64,000 bases of DNA from Epiperipatus broadwayi (lineage: Eukaryota > Onychophora > Udeonychophora > Euonychophora > Peripatidae), in assembly GCA_028023455.1 (NCBI GenBank), contig JAQFVV010000012.1, forward strand, positions 7,724,499 through 7,788,498, given 5' to 3'. Below, one piece after another: positions 37,945 through 46,732 of this stretch; position 1 is the first letter of the stretch; each line of letters opens with the position of its first letter. Position numbers and translations under genes: made by a program. Under the pieces are notes generated by a model. That model did not search any database. It was not told the origin of the DNA and saw nothing but the letters and a program-made list of their open reading frames with translations.

Positions 37945-38120
37945 ATATGATTGTAATATGATACAATCTTTATCCTTGATAAGTTAGATACCATAAACTT
38001 ATGGATGCGATCTTGAGGTTTATTTTTACATATTTAAAACTTTATATGATTGTAATATGATACAATCTTTATCCTTGATAAGTTAGATACCATAAACTTA
38101 TGGATGCGATCTTGAGGTTT
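37945..38120. repeat. Perfect 77-bp direct repeat, 99-bp period
   Basis: 37945-38021 and 38044-38120 are identical, separated by a 22-bp spacer. Each unit contains two small inverted repeats: GATTGTA with TACAATC, and CCATAA with TTATGG. The identity in otherwise drifting DNA implies a recent duplication. Confidence 0.9.
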
Positions 38121-38439
38121 TATAGTTATACAGAAGTTATTTAAACCAAGCTAATTATTATCTCATTCTGTTGGATATTCACCTGTATTGAGCAGTGAAT
38201 GAAGATTGAATTAACCATTGGCTTTTTTTTATTTTTACATTTAATGCTGTCATCACACACAAAAAATTGTTAATATTAAACTGTGCTTATAGCACTCAAA
38301 CAAATATTTAATGATGTTGAATTAATATTCTTTAAGATTCTTTAATTCATCATTATTAATTAAACAAATTTAATGCAATTTTCATTATAGTTTATGCATG
38401 TCTTTTTCTCCCAAGTGACATTTTTTAATTCTATCAAAT
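38121..38439. other. Gene-free AT-rich DNA
   Basis: Nothing recognisable apart from AT-rich sequence between the 77-bp repeat and the antisense LINE relic. Confidence 0.5.
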
Positions 38440-39345
38440 ACCAGATTATATCTTTTTACCCATTGAAGTATTTCTATCTTTCTCCATTTTTGTTCCATTC
38501 AGATTCCTTTTGCTAAATCTGTTTCTCTTTTTACCTCATTATTCATTTTTTTTTATATGCACTTTGCCCTTCCTCAATATTTACATTCTTCCATTTTTTC
38601 CGTACTTCAGTGTTTTCCAACATATCTTCAGTTATCGAAAGTCATTTAGTTTTTCTTAACCAAATAATACTGATTTCATTTATTGCTGCTTTTAAGAATC
38701 CTTTTTTGATCCTACACCAGCACTTAGAATCAGAACTATTAATATATCCTCATCTTTAACGATCCCTTTTATTTCATTTTCACATACTAAACCCAATTTT
38801 CCTTTTTGCATTTTTGTCAGTTTATGTTGAGTCCCATCTTGCATATCTTTTCCCTCTTTTAATTCTTTTTAAAATCAACTTTAATTTAGTCATAATCAAA
38901 TTATGATCTGAGTTTATATCAGCATCAGGCAAAGTGTGCAAACTCTTAATAGCATTCTTGTATCTATCCAGAATCAATATATAATTAATTTGATAACATT
39001 CTCGATCATCTGGATTCTTTCACTCATACAATGTTTTTATATGATTTTTAAAACAAGTGTTTGCAATCACAAATCCATCCTCCTTATAAAAGTGTACAAG
39101 CCTGATATCTCTTTTGTTTCTTTTTCCAATACCATAATTTCCAACAATTTTTCTTAGTTGTCTTTCCCCACAGTCACTCAATAGCAATATACATGCATTT
39201 TCTCTTTCACATAGGATAATTTCCTCTACTCATATTTCTCATCAATTTCAATGTCATCATGACTAGTAGTTGGCATATAAACTTGTTTGATTACCAAATC
39301 CTTAGGAGTTGTATTTATTCTCATCATCATAAATAAAAATGAGAC
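38440..39345 (-). pseudogene. LINE (RTE-like) endonuclease relic
   Basis: Read from 39345 downwards, the - strand gives KDLVIKQVYMPTTSHDDIEI (a conserved endonuclease block of craniofacial-development-protein-2-like LINE proteins). Broken remains of the GLGKRN and FKNHIK regions follow, then VCTL, ADINSDHNLIMTKLKLILKR (the conserved SDH motif) near 38900, and a lysine-rich linker to about 38440. Stops and shifts are abundant and no reverse transcriptase motif follows, so the copy is truncated. It is a different family from the three + strand RTE copies, because the endonuclease wording differs. Confidence 0.7.
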
Positions 39346-40891
39346 ATAATTTACCCATTAGATCTATTGATGAGCAACTTTACAGGAAGATCTTGGCAGA
39401 GCTTGCATGTCTGTTGTTACTCCTGAGGAAGCTAACTGCAGTAGTGTTTGAAGTATTGTCACACTTTCAGGGTGATGAGAAGCAAAGCAACTTCTTTGAG
39501 AACTTTTGCAGAGTGTGACTAATCCACAATGCATACAACCAAAAAACTTTTATGCCTGTCTTTTTTTAGGAAGGCATTAAAGAATTTTTATGTAGATACA
39601 TTATGTTTGCAAAGTTCAAGGAGACTGTTTTCTATTAGAAAGTAATGCCAAATGTGTTAAAATGTGAAAAGTTGTGCAATTTACTTATTTAAAACCTACC
39701 AACTAAATTAAGATGTCCAAAAATTTAACTGTTTGCATTTTTATATGTTCTGAAACCATGTACTCTTGTGTACAAAACATACACATCCATAATAGCCATT
39801 TTAAAGCAGTGCAAGAAATGTGTAAAGGCTATCAATTAGACTTTTTATTCTAACCATACTGAACTCATTTTTTATTGGCTATGTCAACTTCAACTATGTA
39901 GCATTTGTACATTTTATTGAAAATGGGCAAGGATATAAATGTTGTGACTCATCTTCATGTGTTTTAATTGCATTATTTTCCAAAATGGGTTTAAGTGTTG
40001 AGAGCATAATAATTGGTTTCTTATCTACCCATATTAAAAACTGAAGACCACTGTTTTGTCAATTATGTAATGTGTCTCCTTTTTTCATCATTTTATAATT
40101 CTTATATATATATATGCTATCAGGAATATCCTTTCTATTTATATTTTGAATGCTATATTGATAGTGCAGATATGACTCTTTTGCTAACTGTATACTTGTA
40201 AAAAACATATCACACAAAAGAATATGATGCTGCTTTTGTAAGATGTGATATAACTACTGAGAGCACAGTTTAAGTTCCAAGACATTAGTCAGCATCTGAA
40301 ATAGTACTTTTGCCTGTGTACAATTTCATATGGACATGTATCCGTTATGGTTCTTTGCAAAAACCCACCAATTGAAACCTTGCTTTATTAGTTTTGAGAG
40401 TTTAAATTGTTTTATGCTAATCCCAACCAGTAAATTTCATAATGTCTTCTTCAACTGCTACTTCTCAACATATTTTATATACAAGTTTAAAATTTACATT
40501 ATAATAGTCAACAATTAGCCAATGATTAGTTTTTACTTTCAGCATTTGGCTTTTTTTAATATCATTAAAATATGGACAAGATAATATGTAAAAAAAAAAA
40601 ATCTAGTATAATTTCTGCAAAAAAAAAGTCTTTACTTGATATCAGAATTCCAAACATCATCTAACCTTTGCATATTACATTTGGAAGAAATGTCCACAAC
40701 CACCCCAAAAATTGCTGATTATTCACAATATGATTAAATTGACTCAGCTTCAAACTTTTTTTTTCTCAGTAGAATACATATTAGTCTCAAAATGATTTTT
40801 TAAATATATTTTCCTATCAAACTGTAATCGAAAAAAAAAAAAAATTAAATTGAGTACTCACTCATTGGTGGTGAAGGACTTAAACCAATGA
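39346..40891. other. Unassigned DNA
   Basis: No gene supported. Frames at 40013-40201 and 40330-40518 are short and have no motif. A polypyrimidine tract ending in CTCAG at about 40769 resembles a splice acceptor, but the sequence after it is not open. Confidence 0.45.
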
Positions 40892-40894
40892 GAC

Positions 40895-41101
40895 TTGGTA
40901 AAATTACCCAGTGCATATGAACCAGTAACTTTCAAAGGGAATTTATTCGGATCTGATCAGGAAGAAAGGCCTGGAATTGGAATAGTTACAACATTTGTGA
41001 ACTCAGCTATTTATTTCCCTGAGAAATCACTAGCAGAAAATTTATCAGAAAAGTTGCAACAACAAATGTCTGCATTCCAAGGCTCTGCAATGAAGAAATA
41101 A
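40895..41101 (+). CDS. Possible terminal exon or retrocopy fragment, unknown protein
   Basis: This 68-codon stretch is open, ends at TAA (41099-41101) and has a more ordinary amino-acid composition than the surrounding shadow frames: PSAYEPVTF, GSDQEERPGIGIVTTFVN, then FPEKSLAENLSEKLQQQM. It has no ATG start, and an in-frame TGA lies just upstream (40889-40891). It would therefore have to be an exon entered through a splice acceptor (TTACCCAG ends at 40910) or a fragment. I do not recognise the protein. The predicted tail is a short amphipathic, glutamine-rich helix. No partner exon was found within the window, and a chance open frame is possible. Confidence 0.3.
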   Translation: MVKLPSAYEPVTFKGNLFGSDQEERPGIGIVTTFVNSAIYFPEKSLAENLSEKLQQQMSAFQGSAMKK

Positions 41102-41179
41102 AAATAATCATTTGAATTGGTTGTATTTTTCATATTAAATTTCTGGGTATACAATATTCCATAAGAATGGGAAAAATTT

Positions 41180-41310
41180 AGAAATATATAATTAGTTAAT
41201 TAAAAAAAATTTTGACATAGAAAAATATAACATGGTTTCTGAAACTAGAAAGACAAACAAAGGGAATGCCATAACTCGTGTTTGTATTGAATGCACAATT
41301 TTGGTGCAAT
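41180..41310. repeat. Diverged dispersed repeat, copy A
   Basis: Segments such as GACATAGAAAAATATAACAT and AATGCCATAACTCGTG match 47370-47500 in order and in direct orientation. The family is unidentified and well diverged. Confidence 0.4.
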
Positions 41311-41707
41311 TTTAAATTGGATTCAAGTATCACTAATTTATGTACTCACTGTGCAACAGTGCTAAATTAATATTATTCTTAGTTTTTTTTTAAACTTCTC
41401 TAATTACTGTTTTTTTTAAAATTATATATATATAGATATGTTAACATATTTTGTAAATTTTAAGTTATTGGGTGTTTTAAATTATAAAATATAAGTTGTA
41501 ATCTATATATTTCAGAGAGCATTTATTAAATTATTTTTAAATACTCATTGCATAACTATTCTACCAAAAAAGATTTCAAGTATTATATGTCAGGTACACT
41601 GAAGATGCTAATCAATAAAGTTAACACAAGGCAAAGAAAGTACTGAAGAAATTTTATATAAACTTATATGAACATATAATGCATAAGTAAAATAAAAAAG
41701 TACAAAT

Positions 41708-41721
41708 TTATGTCAACATAA
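41708..41721. repeat. Left 14-bp target-site duplication of the 141-bp insertion
   Basis: TTATGTCAACATAA, repeated exactly at 41863-41876. The site is itself nearly palindromic. Confidence 0.75.
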
Positions 41722-41752
41722 GACCATGGTTTCGTGCTTTGGCACTCTTCAG
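41722..41752 (-). ncRNA. Hammerhead ribozyme core
   Basis: On the - strand: CTGAAGA (41746-41752) is the CUGANGA box. GTGC, CAAA and GCAC (41734-41745) form a perfect 4-bp helix II with a tetraloop. GAAA (41730-41733) follows. The next bases, CCATGGT, close a very short helix III with the A and C after GAA paired to GT, and C at 41722 is the cleavage residue. All invariant core positions are met; N7 is A, which the fold tolerates. Helix I cannot form with the flanking host DNA, so the integrated copy should not cut itself here. Minimal hammerheads of this type are known from Penelope-like elements. Confidence 0.65.
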
Positions 41753-41810
41753 AGAGGTGTCAGGGTAGGTTCAGACACTAGATCTAAAAATACCAACCCA
41801 AAGCCAAGCA

Positions 41811-41862
41811 CTTATCTAAAAGTTATCTATTGAGTTATCTCAATAGATAACTTTTAGATAAG
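41811..41862. repeat. Perfect 24-bp palindrome with 4-nt loop
   Basis: 41811-41834 and 41839-41862 are exact reverse complements around TTAT. The palindrome forms the outer (5') end of the 141-bp insertion. Confidence 0.9.
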
Positions 41863-41876
41863 TTATGTCAACATAA
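41863..41876. repeat. Right 14-bp target-site duplication of the 141-bp insertion
   Basis: Exact copy of 41708-41721. Confidence 0.75.
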
Positions 41877-42115
41877 TTGTAAAATTTAGTGTGTAGTTTT
41901 GCAATACTATGATACAAATTGTGATAACATATGTAACATACTAAAAAATAATACAATGTAATGAAGTCTTCAAAACAGAAGAATCACATATTATTACTGG
42001 TTATAAATGGCATAATTCATTAAGAAATTATTAACAAATTACAGCTTTTTTTACTTTTGTATTACTTTTTACTAAATTATTATAAATTTATTTAAATGTA
42101 CATTGATTACGTAAG

Positions 42116-42275
42116 TAATATTTACTAAGGCTATAATCTCAAGAATATGCCCGTAAAAATGCCATAATAGGGACCTCTAACCACAAGCTTACATTTTGGA
42201 AGAAAAGAGGGTAGAGGTACCTTCTATCACATTTTTACACGCATATTCTTGAGGTTATAACCTTAGTAAATATTA
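42116..42275. repeat. 160-bp fold-back element
   Basis: Arms 42116-42178 and 42213-42275 are inverted repeats of about 63 bp, nearly perfect at the ends (TAATATTTACTAAGG) and weaker inside (AGAGGT with ACCTCT). The central 34 bp is unique. It is non-coding and resembles a MITE. Confidence 0.75.
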
Positions 42276-42648
42276 TTTACTAAATTATGAAATTTGCATA
42301 GTTTGTATTGTATTATTATAAAACTAAGTATTAAATTTTACAATTGTATTTAATGTTATGAGGTGTTTTTTTTTTTTTTTTTGATGAGTGATATGCACTA
42401 TGCATTTGTGATATTTTGTGAAAATACAATATATGCATGTCCAAATATTAGTTGTAAGTAAGTGTTCTTTTCAATTACAATTGTCATTTTGAATTCATAT
42501 CAAAAATGATTAGTTTTTAAGAAAATTATAATATATAGTGAAAATTGTTGATTGAATTATTTTTTTAAGATAAAAATTCTAATAAATAGGAACCATTATT
42601 TGTTTAATTTTTATTTATTAGTTACCTGGTAATTAAAATTAGAATATG

Positions 42649-43012
42649 TTATCTAAAATATTTATAAACAATAATATTTAAACAGCATTAAACTGTTGCA
42701 CATGTGCTTTGGATTTTAAATATAAAATGAATGAATACTAACATTCAAGCATGTAAAAGTAATTTAAAGTGATTATTTAATATCTTCACGCTTTCACTTT
42801 TTAAGATTCGCCCATACAAAAGCGTTTGGGTTCGAAAAGATAGATGGCCATTCTATCTTTTCCAAAGATTTTATCTTGTGGTTGAAGTGTTAGTATTCAT
42901 TCATTTTATATTTAAAATCCAAAGTGCATGTGCAACAGTTTAATGCTGTTTAAAAATTATTGTTTATAAAAAACATCATATATAAAATAATTGACTTATC
43001 TAAAATATTTAT
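42649..43012. repeat. Fold-back element with arms of about 85-90 bp
   Basis: Arms about 42661-42746 and 42882-42969 are inverted repeats that include ATTAAACTGTTGCACATG. A 17-bp direct repeat, TTATCTAAAATATTTAT, lies outside or overlapping the arms (42649-42665 and 42996-43012) and may be a target duplication. In the middle (about 42833-42861) a second hairpin has 11-bp arms, GAAAAGATAGA and TCTATCTTTTC, around TGGCCAT. No coding capacity. Confidence 0.7.
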
Positions 43013-44587
43013 GCAATGAGCATCAAAAAGTAAATCATTCATTTTTCTGCATTTTTTTTGTCACTATTAGGTGGAATCAGGATGGACAATATGCAAATTG
43101 AGTGGAACATTATCCTGGTTAGAGGTTAGATTATTACATATACTGCTTTTATTTTTTAATAAATAAATTTTTAATTAATATTTTTTATTTGATTGGTAAG
43201 GAGGTATTTAAACCTAGACTAGCATTTATAATATCATTTTTTAAATATATTTCTTTGTGTGTATGTATAGTTTTTTCATCTATTGTCTATTTTATTATCT
43301 CTATCTATAAATTTGTATTTATTTATTACTTTGATACTTATTGTTATACATTTTTTATTGTAAATTATGAAAAAATGTTTGTATTTTGACGTATACAATA
43401 AATATTAAGCACCTTAATTAAGAAGAAAACATAGTTTTGCATCAGAAACTGAACAGCTTTTCAAAATTAAATATTTTACTTGAATCACAGTTATATTGCA
43501 TTTTTGAACACTGGGTATATGACTTCAAATAGAATTATTCAAAAATCATATACTTTATATTATCAAAAAGATAAAATGCTAGGGAATATAATAAAGCTGA
43601 CAAAATATAGTCATTACACATTTGAAATAAATAAAATAAAATATTTTAACATTTTTATGTTTTCATTAACAGATTCATTACATTTCTTATAAAATTTTCA
43701 ATAAAATTGAATATAATATGATTTACCTATGACAACGCAATTCTCCAAAACATCAAAAAATAGAATTTTTGACATCTCTCATTTATCCATGAAACCTCAT
43801 AAGAGATTTTTCCTTTCAGGAGTCTGAGTGTATTGAAGAGGAGAAAATGGCAAAGATGAATAAATTAGTCTAAATACTCTTCAGGCTGTAAATACTAAAC
43901 AAAAAAGAAGTATAAATTTGTTTCCATATAGAATATTATTATTAATAATGGTCTTTTTATTACATATTTTAACTTTCACATATGTGAAAAGATTTCATCT
44001 TGTTAGACAGACTAAAATGTAAAATCAAGTGATTACTACAAAAATGATTGCTTATAAATAGTAAAATATTATTGCAATCACCCAGTAAAATAAAGATATA
44101 AATAAAAATGCAGATATAACTTAAGTCAGCAAAATTATTCATGGATCATTCTTTTCTGATTGCAAAGTCGAGGTATGTACAGTGAAAGTTGTTTAGTGGA
44201 GTTGAAGAGTGCACTGCCTATCTCAATTTTAGTTATAATGCAATAAAGCAACCTCTCTGAGCCTTTTTGAATGTGGTAAGACTATTGAAAGCACTGCTTT
44301 AATGTTAAAATACTGATTAGCTTATAAAGTTGTATTTTATTTATGCACACCTTCATATGGTACCCAATCCCATTATGACTATCTGTACAGACATCATTCA
44401 AATCCTCACTTTACAAGTTTCGAGTGATTATATTCTCGCATTGTATTATGTCAAGTAAATTTATTGATTCTCCATTAACTACTTCTCTTTGTAACAGACA
44501 TAAAACTTCAAATTTGATGTTACACTGACTTATATATATATATAATTAATTACAACCATTAAATGTCTGTATTTTTAAATTATATAA
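43013..44587. other. Gene-free AT-rich DNA
   Basis: Frames at 43189-43389 and 43480-43692 are short, rich in F, I, Y and K, and show no motif; I regard them as chance. A (TA)n run at 44531-44542 lies about 45 bp outside the PLE palindrome. Confidence 0.5.
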
Positions 44588-44742
44588 TAATAATTCAAAC
44601 AAATATATTTAACACAGTATTCAAAATTAAATAATATATTCTTTACCAGAAGTACTTTCAATTGTTTCACTGACAATCTATATCAACTGTTAATACAAAC
44701 GTACAAAAAATAAAAACTTGCATTACCCATCATTCAATCTAT

Positions 44743-45516
44743 TCAAATTTCCCACAATTCTGTTGTCTTTATATTAGCCGATTGTTTATTCATTAAACCA
44801 CCTCTATTCCTAGATATCATCATTGCCTCTTTAATTTTACATTTTTCACACCTTTCAATTTGAATAATTTTTATATCTCTATTATTAAATTTAAAACCAT
44901 AATTACATGTTTTATTATGATCAAATATAATTGATGGAGTATTTGTATTTACTGAAGATATATTTTCTTTCTGTACACATTTATATAATGTCTTATGATC
45001 ATTATATCGTTTTTGTAATGTACATTTGGATTCACCTATATATTTTATTCCACAACTACATTCCAACATATATATAACAGAACTTAATTCAAACTTAGAA
45101 ATCTTGGCTCTGGAGTTATTTATCATATCATTTATATTATTTGAAGAGAAAAAAGAAATTCTACACAAACCACTAAAAAGTTTATTAATTAATTTAGCTT
45201 GTTGATTAGATATAAAAGGAATAGAAATCCATTTATCACTTTTTAATTTACTTAATATTTTCTTATTATTACTCTTATTTTGATTATATTTTGTAATTGT
45301 ATTATAAATAATATTCCTTCCATAACCAACATTCAACATATCAGTAATATATACATTAATATTTTCAATTTTATCACTAATAAATTTGCACAAATAATCA
45401 TTTCTAAATAAAAATGACTTCAAACCAGCTAATTTATGACTCATATGAACTTTAGAATTATATGGAATATAACCCCTAATTTCCACAGGTTTTAAAATCA
45501 TATTATAATCAAACAC
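44743..45516 (-). pseudogene. PLE 2 left copy: RT thumb and GIY-YIG endonuclease, truncated
   Basis: A 257-codon open frame on the - strand, truncated at its start so that no RT catalytic motif is left. It begins just after the IKRNNNV segment shared with the other arm. The C-terminal half is a GIY-YIG nuclease: VIYMLECSCGIKYIGES, a conserved KRYNDHK block, IIFDHNKTC and IKEAMMI with the expected glutamate. Compared with the + copy it lacks one serine after the IERC motif (a 3-nt deletion), has CSCG for CGCG, and has a cysteine for an arginine, which fits CGC-to-TGT decay. The frame is open, but without RT it cannot act alone. It would nick target DNA if expressed. Confidence 0.85.
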
Positions 45517-45586
45517 ATTATTATTTCTTTTAATAAATGTATCACAGCTTTGTAATTTTTTTATTTCTAATTATGAGGTTAAGATA

Positions 45587-46558
45587 TTGTCTCAGATAAA
45601 ATATAAAGGAATTAAAGTATATTGTAGATATGTTGATGATGTATTTATATGTGCACATAATGAAATAATAGTTAATTTGTTTAATGAGTTAAATATGATT
45701 AATAATGTAAAATGGGTGTTAAATGAAGAGAAGGAAGATTCTATAAAGTTTTTAGATATATTTATTAAAAGAAATAATAATGTGGTTGATTATAATATGA
45801 TTTTAAAACCTGTGGGAATTAGGGGTTATATTCCATATAATTCTAAAGTTCATATGAGTCATAAATTAGCTGGTTTGAAGTCATTTTTATTTAGAAATGA
45901 TTATTTGTGCAAATTTATTAGTGATAAAATTGAAAATATTAATGTATATATTACTGATATGTTGAATGTTGGTTATGGAAGGAATATTATTTATAATACA
46001 ATTACAAAATATAATCAAAATAAGAGTAATAATAAGAAAATATTAAGTAAATTAAAAAGTGATAAATGGATTTCTATTCCTTTTATATCTAATCAACAAG
46101 CTAAATTAATTAATAAACTTTTTAGTGGTTTGTGTAGAATTTCTTTTTTCTCTTCAAATAATATAAATGATATGATAAATAACTCCAAAGCCAAGATTTC
46201 TAAGTTTGAATTAAGTTCTGTTATATATATGTTGGAATGTGGTTGTGGAATAAAATATATAGGTGAATCCAAATGTACATTACAAAAACGATATAATGAT
46301 CATAAGACATTATATAAACGTGTACAGAAAGAAAATATATCTTCAGTAAATATGAATACTCCATCAATTATATTTGATCATAATAAAACATGTAATTATG
46401 GTTTTAAATTTAATAATAGAGATATAAAAATTATTCAAATTGAAAGGTGTAGTGAAAAACGCAAAATTAAAGAGGCAATGATGATATCTAGGAATAGAGG
46501 TGGTTTAATGAATAAACAATCGGCTAATATAAAGACAACAGAATTGTGGGAAATTTGA
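45587..46558 (+). pseudogene. PLE 2 right copy: RT catalytic end plus GIY-YIG endonuclease, 5'-truncated
   Basis: A 323-codon open frame. Near its start it has the RT catalytic motif YCRYVDDVFI and then IKFLDIFIKRNNN (palm to thumb). A long lysine- and asparagine-rich connector follows. The C-terminal GIY-YIG domain (about residues 215-320) has ECGCGIKYIGES, then KRYNDHK, FDHNKTC, IIQIERCSEKRKIKEAMMI and a final TTELWEI before TGA. The RT fingers and the first catalytic block are missing, so this is a 5'-truncated copy. The C-terminal position of the nuclease makes it a canonical PLE, not the permuted Naiad/Chlamys type. The frame has no internal stops, indicating youth. Upstream the frame runs on through the junction with the opposite arm, which is fortuitous. 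Confidence 0.88.
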
Positions 46559-46732
46559 ATAGATTGAATGATGGGTAATGCAAGTTTTTATTTTTTGTAC
46601 GTTTGTATTAACAGTTGATAAAGATTGTCAGTGAAACAATTGAAAGTACTTCTGGTAAAGAATATATTATTTAATTTTGAATACTGTGTTAAATATATTT
46701 GTTTGAATTATTAATATATATATATATATATA

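Larger units (their letters stand above)
41722..41862 (-). mobile_element. 141-bp retro-inserted element ending in a hammerhead ribozyme core
   Basis: The segment is bracketed by perfect 14-bp direct repeats, so it is an insertion of 141 bp. Read on the - strand it opens with a perfect 24-bp palindrome, continues through about 50 bp of unique sequence with an inner GTGTC/GACAC stem, and closes with a hammerhead core whose predicted cleavage point is the last base of the element. It codes for nothing. It could be a severely 5'-truncated Penelope-like element with a reversed 5' end, or a small non-autonomous ribozyme element of retrozyme type. Confidence 0.65.
44588..46714. mobile_element. Head-to-head pair of Penelope-like elements (PLE 2)
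   Basis: Two copies of one PLE stand in opposite directions: 44588-45543 reads on the - strand and 45755-46714 on the + strand. The arms of about 955 bp are almost identical and separated by about 210 bp. The spacer belongs to the + copy and carries its RT catalytic motif. Both arms run past the stop codon through a shared 3' UTR of about 150 bp to near-identical outer ends. (TA)n tracts lie beside both outer ends (46713-46732 on the right, 44531-44542 a little further out on the left). The arm identity points to a recent insertion or to repair between arms. Confidence 0.9.

Noticed and set aside
37945-38120. CRISPR-like array
   Set aside because: Only two 77-bp units with a 22-bp AT spacer in eukaryotic DNA; a tandem duplication is the simple explanation.
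44588-46714. PLE 2 as a Naiad/Chlamys-type element with an N-terminal nuclease
   Set aside because: The GIY-YIG motif is C-terminal to the YVDD motif in the + copy, the canonical order.
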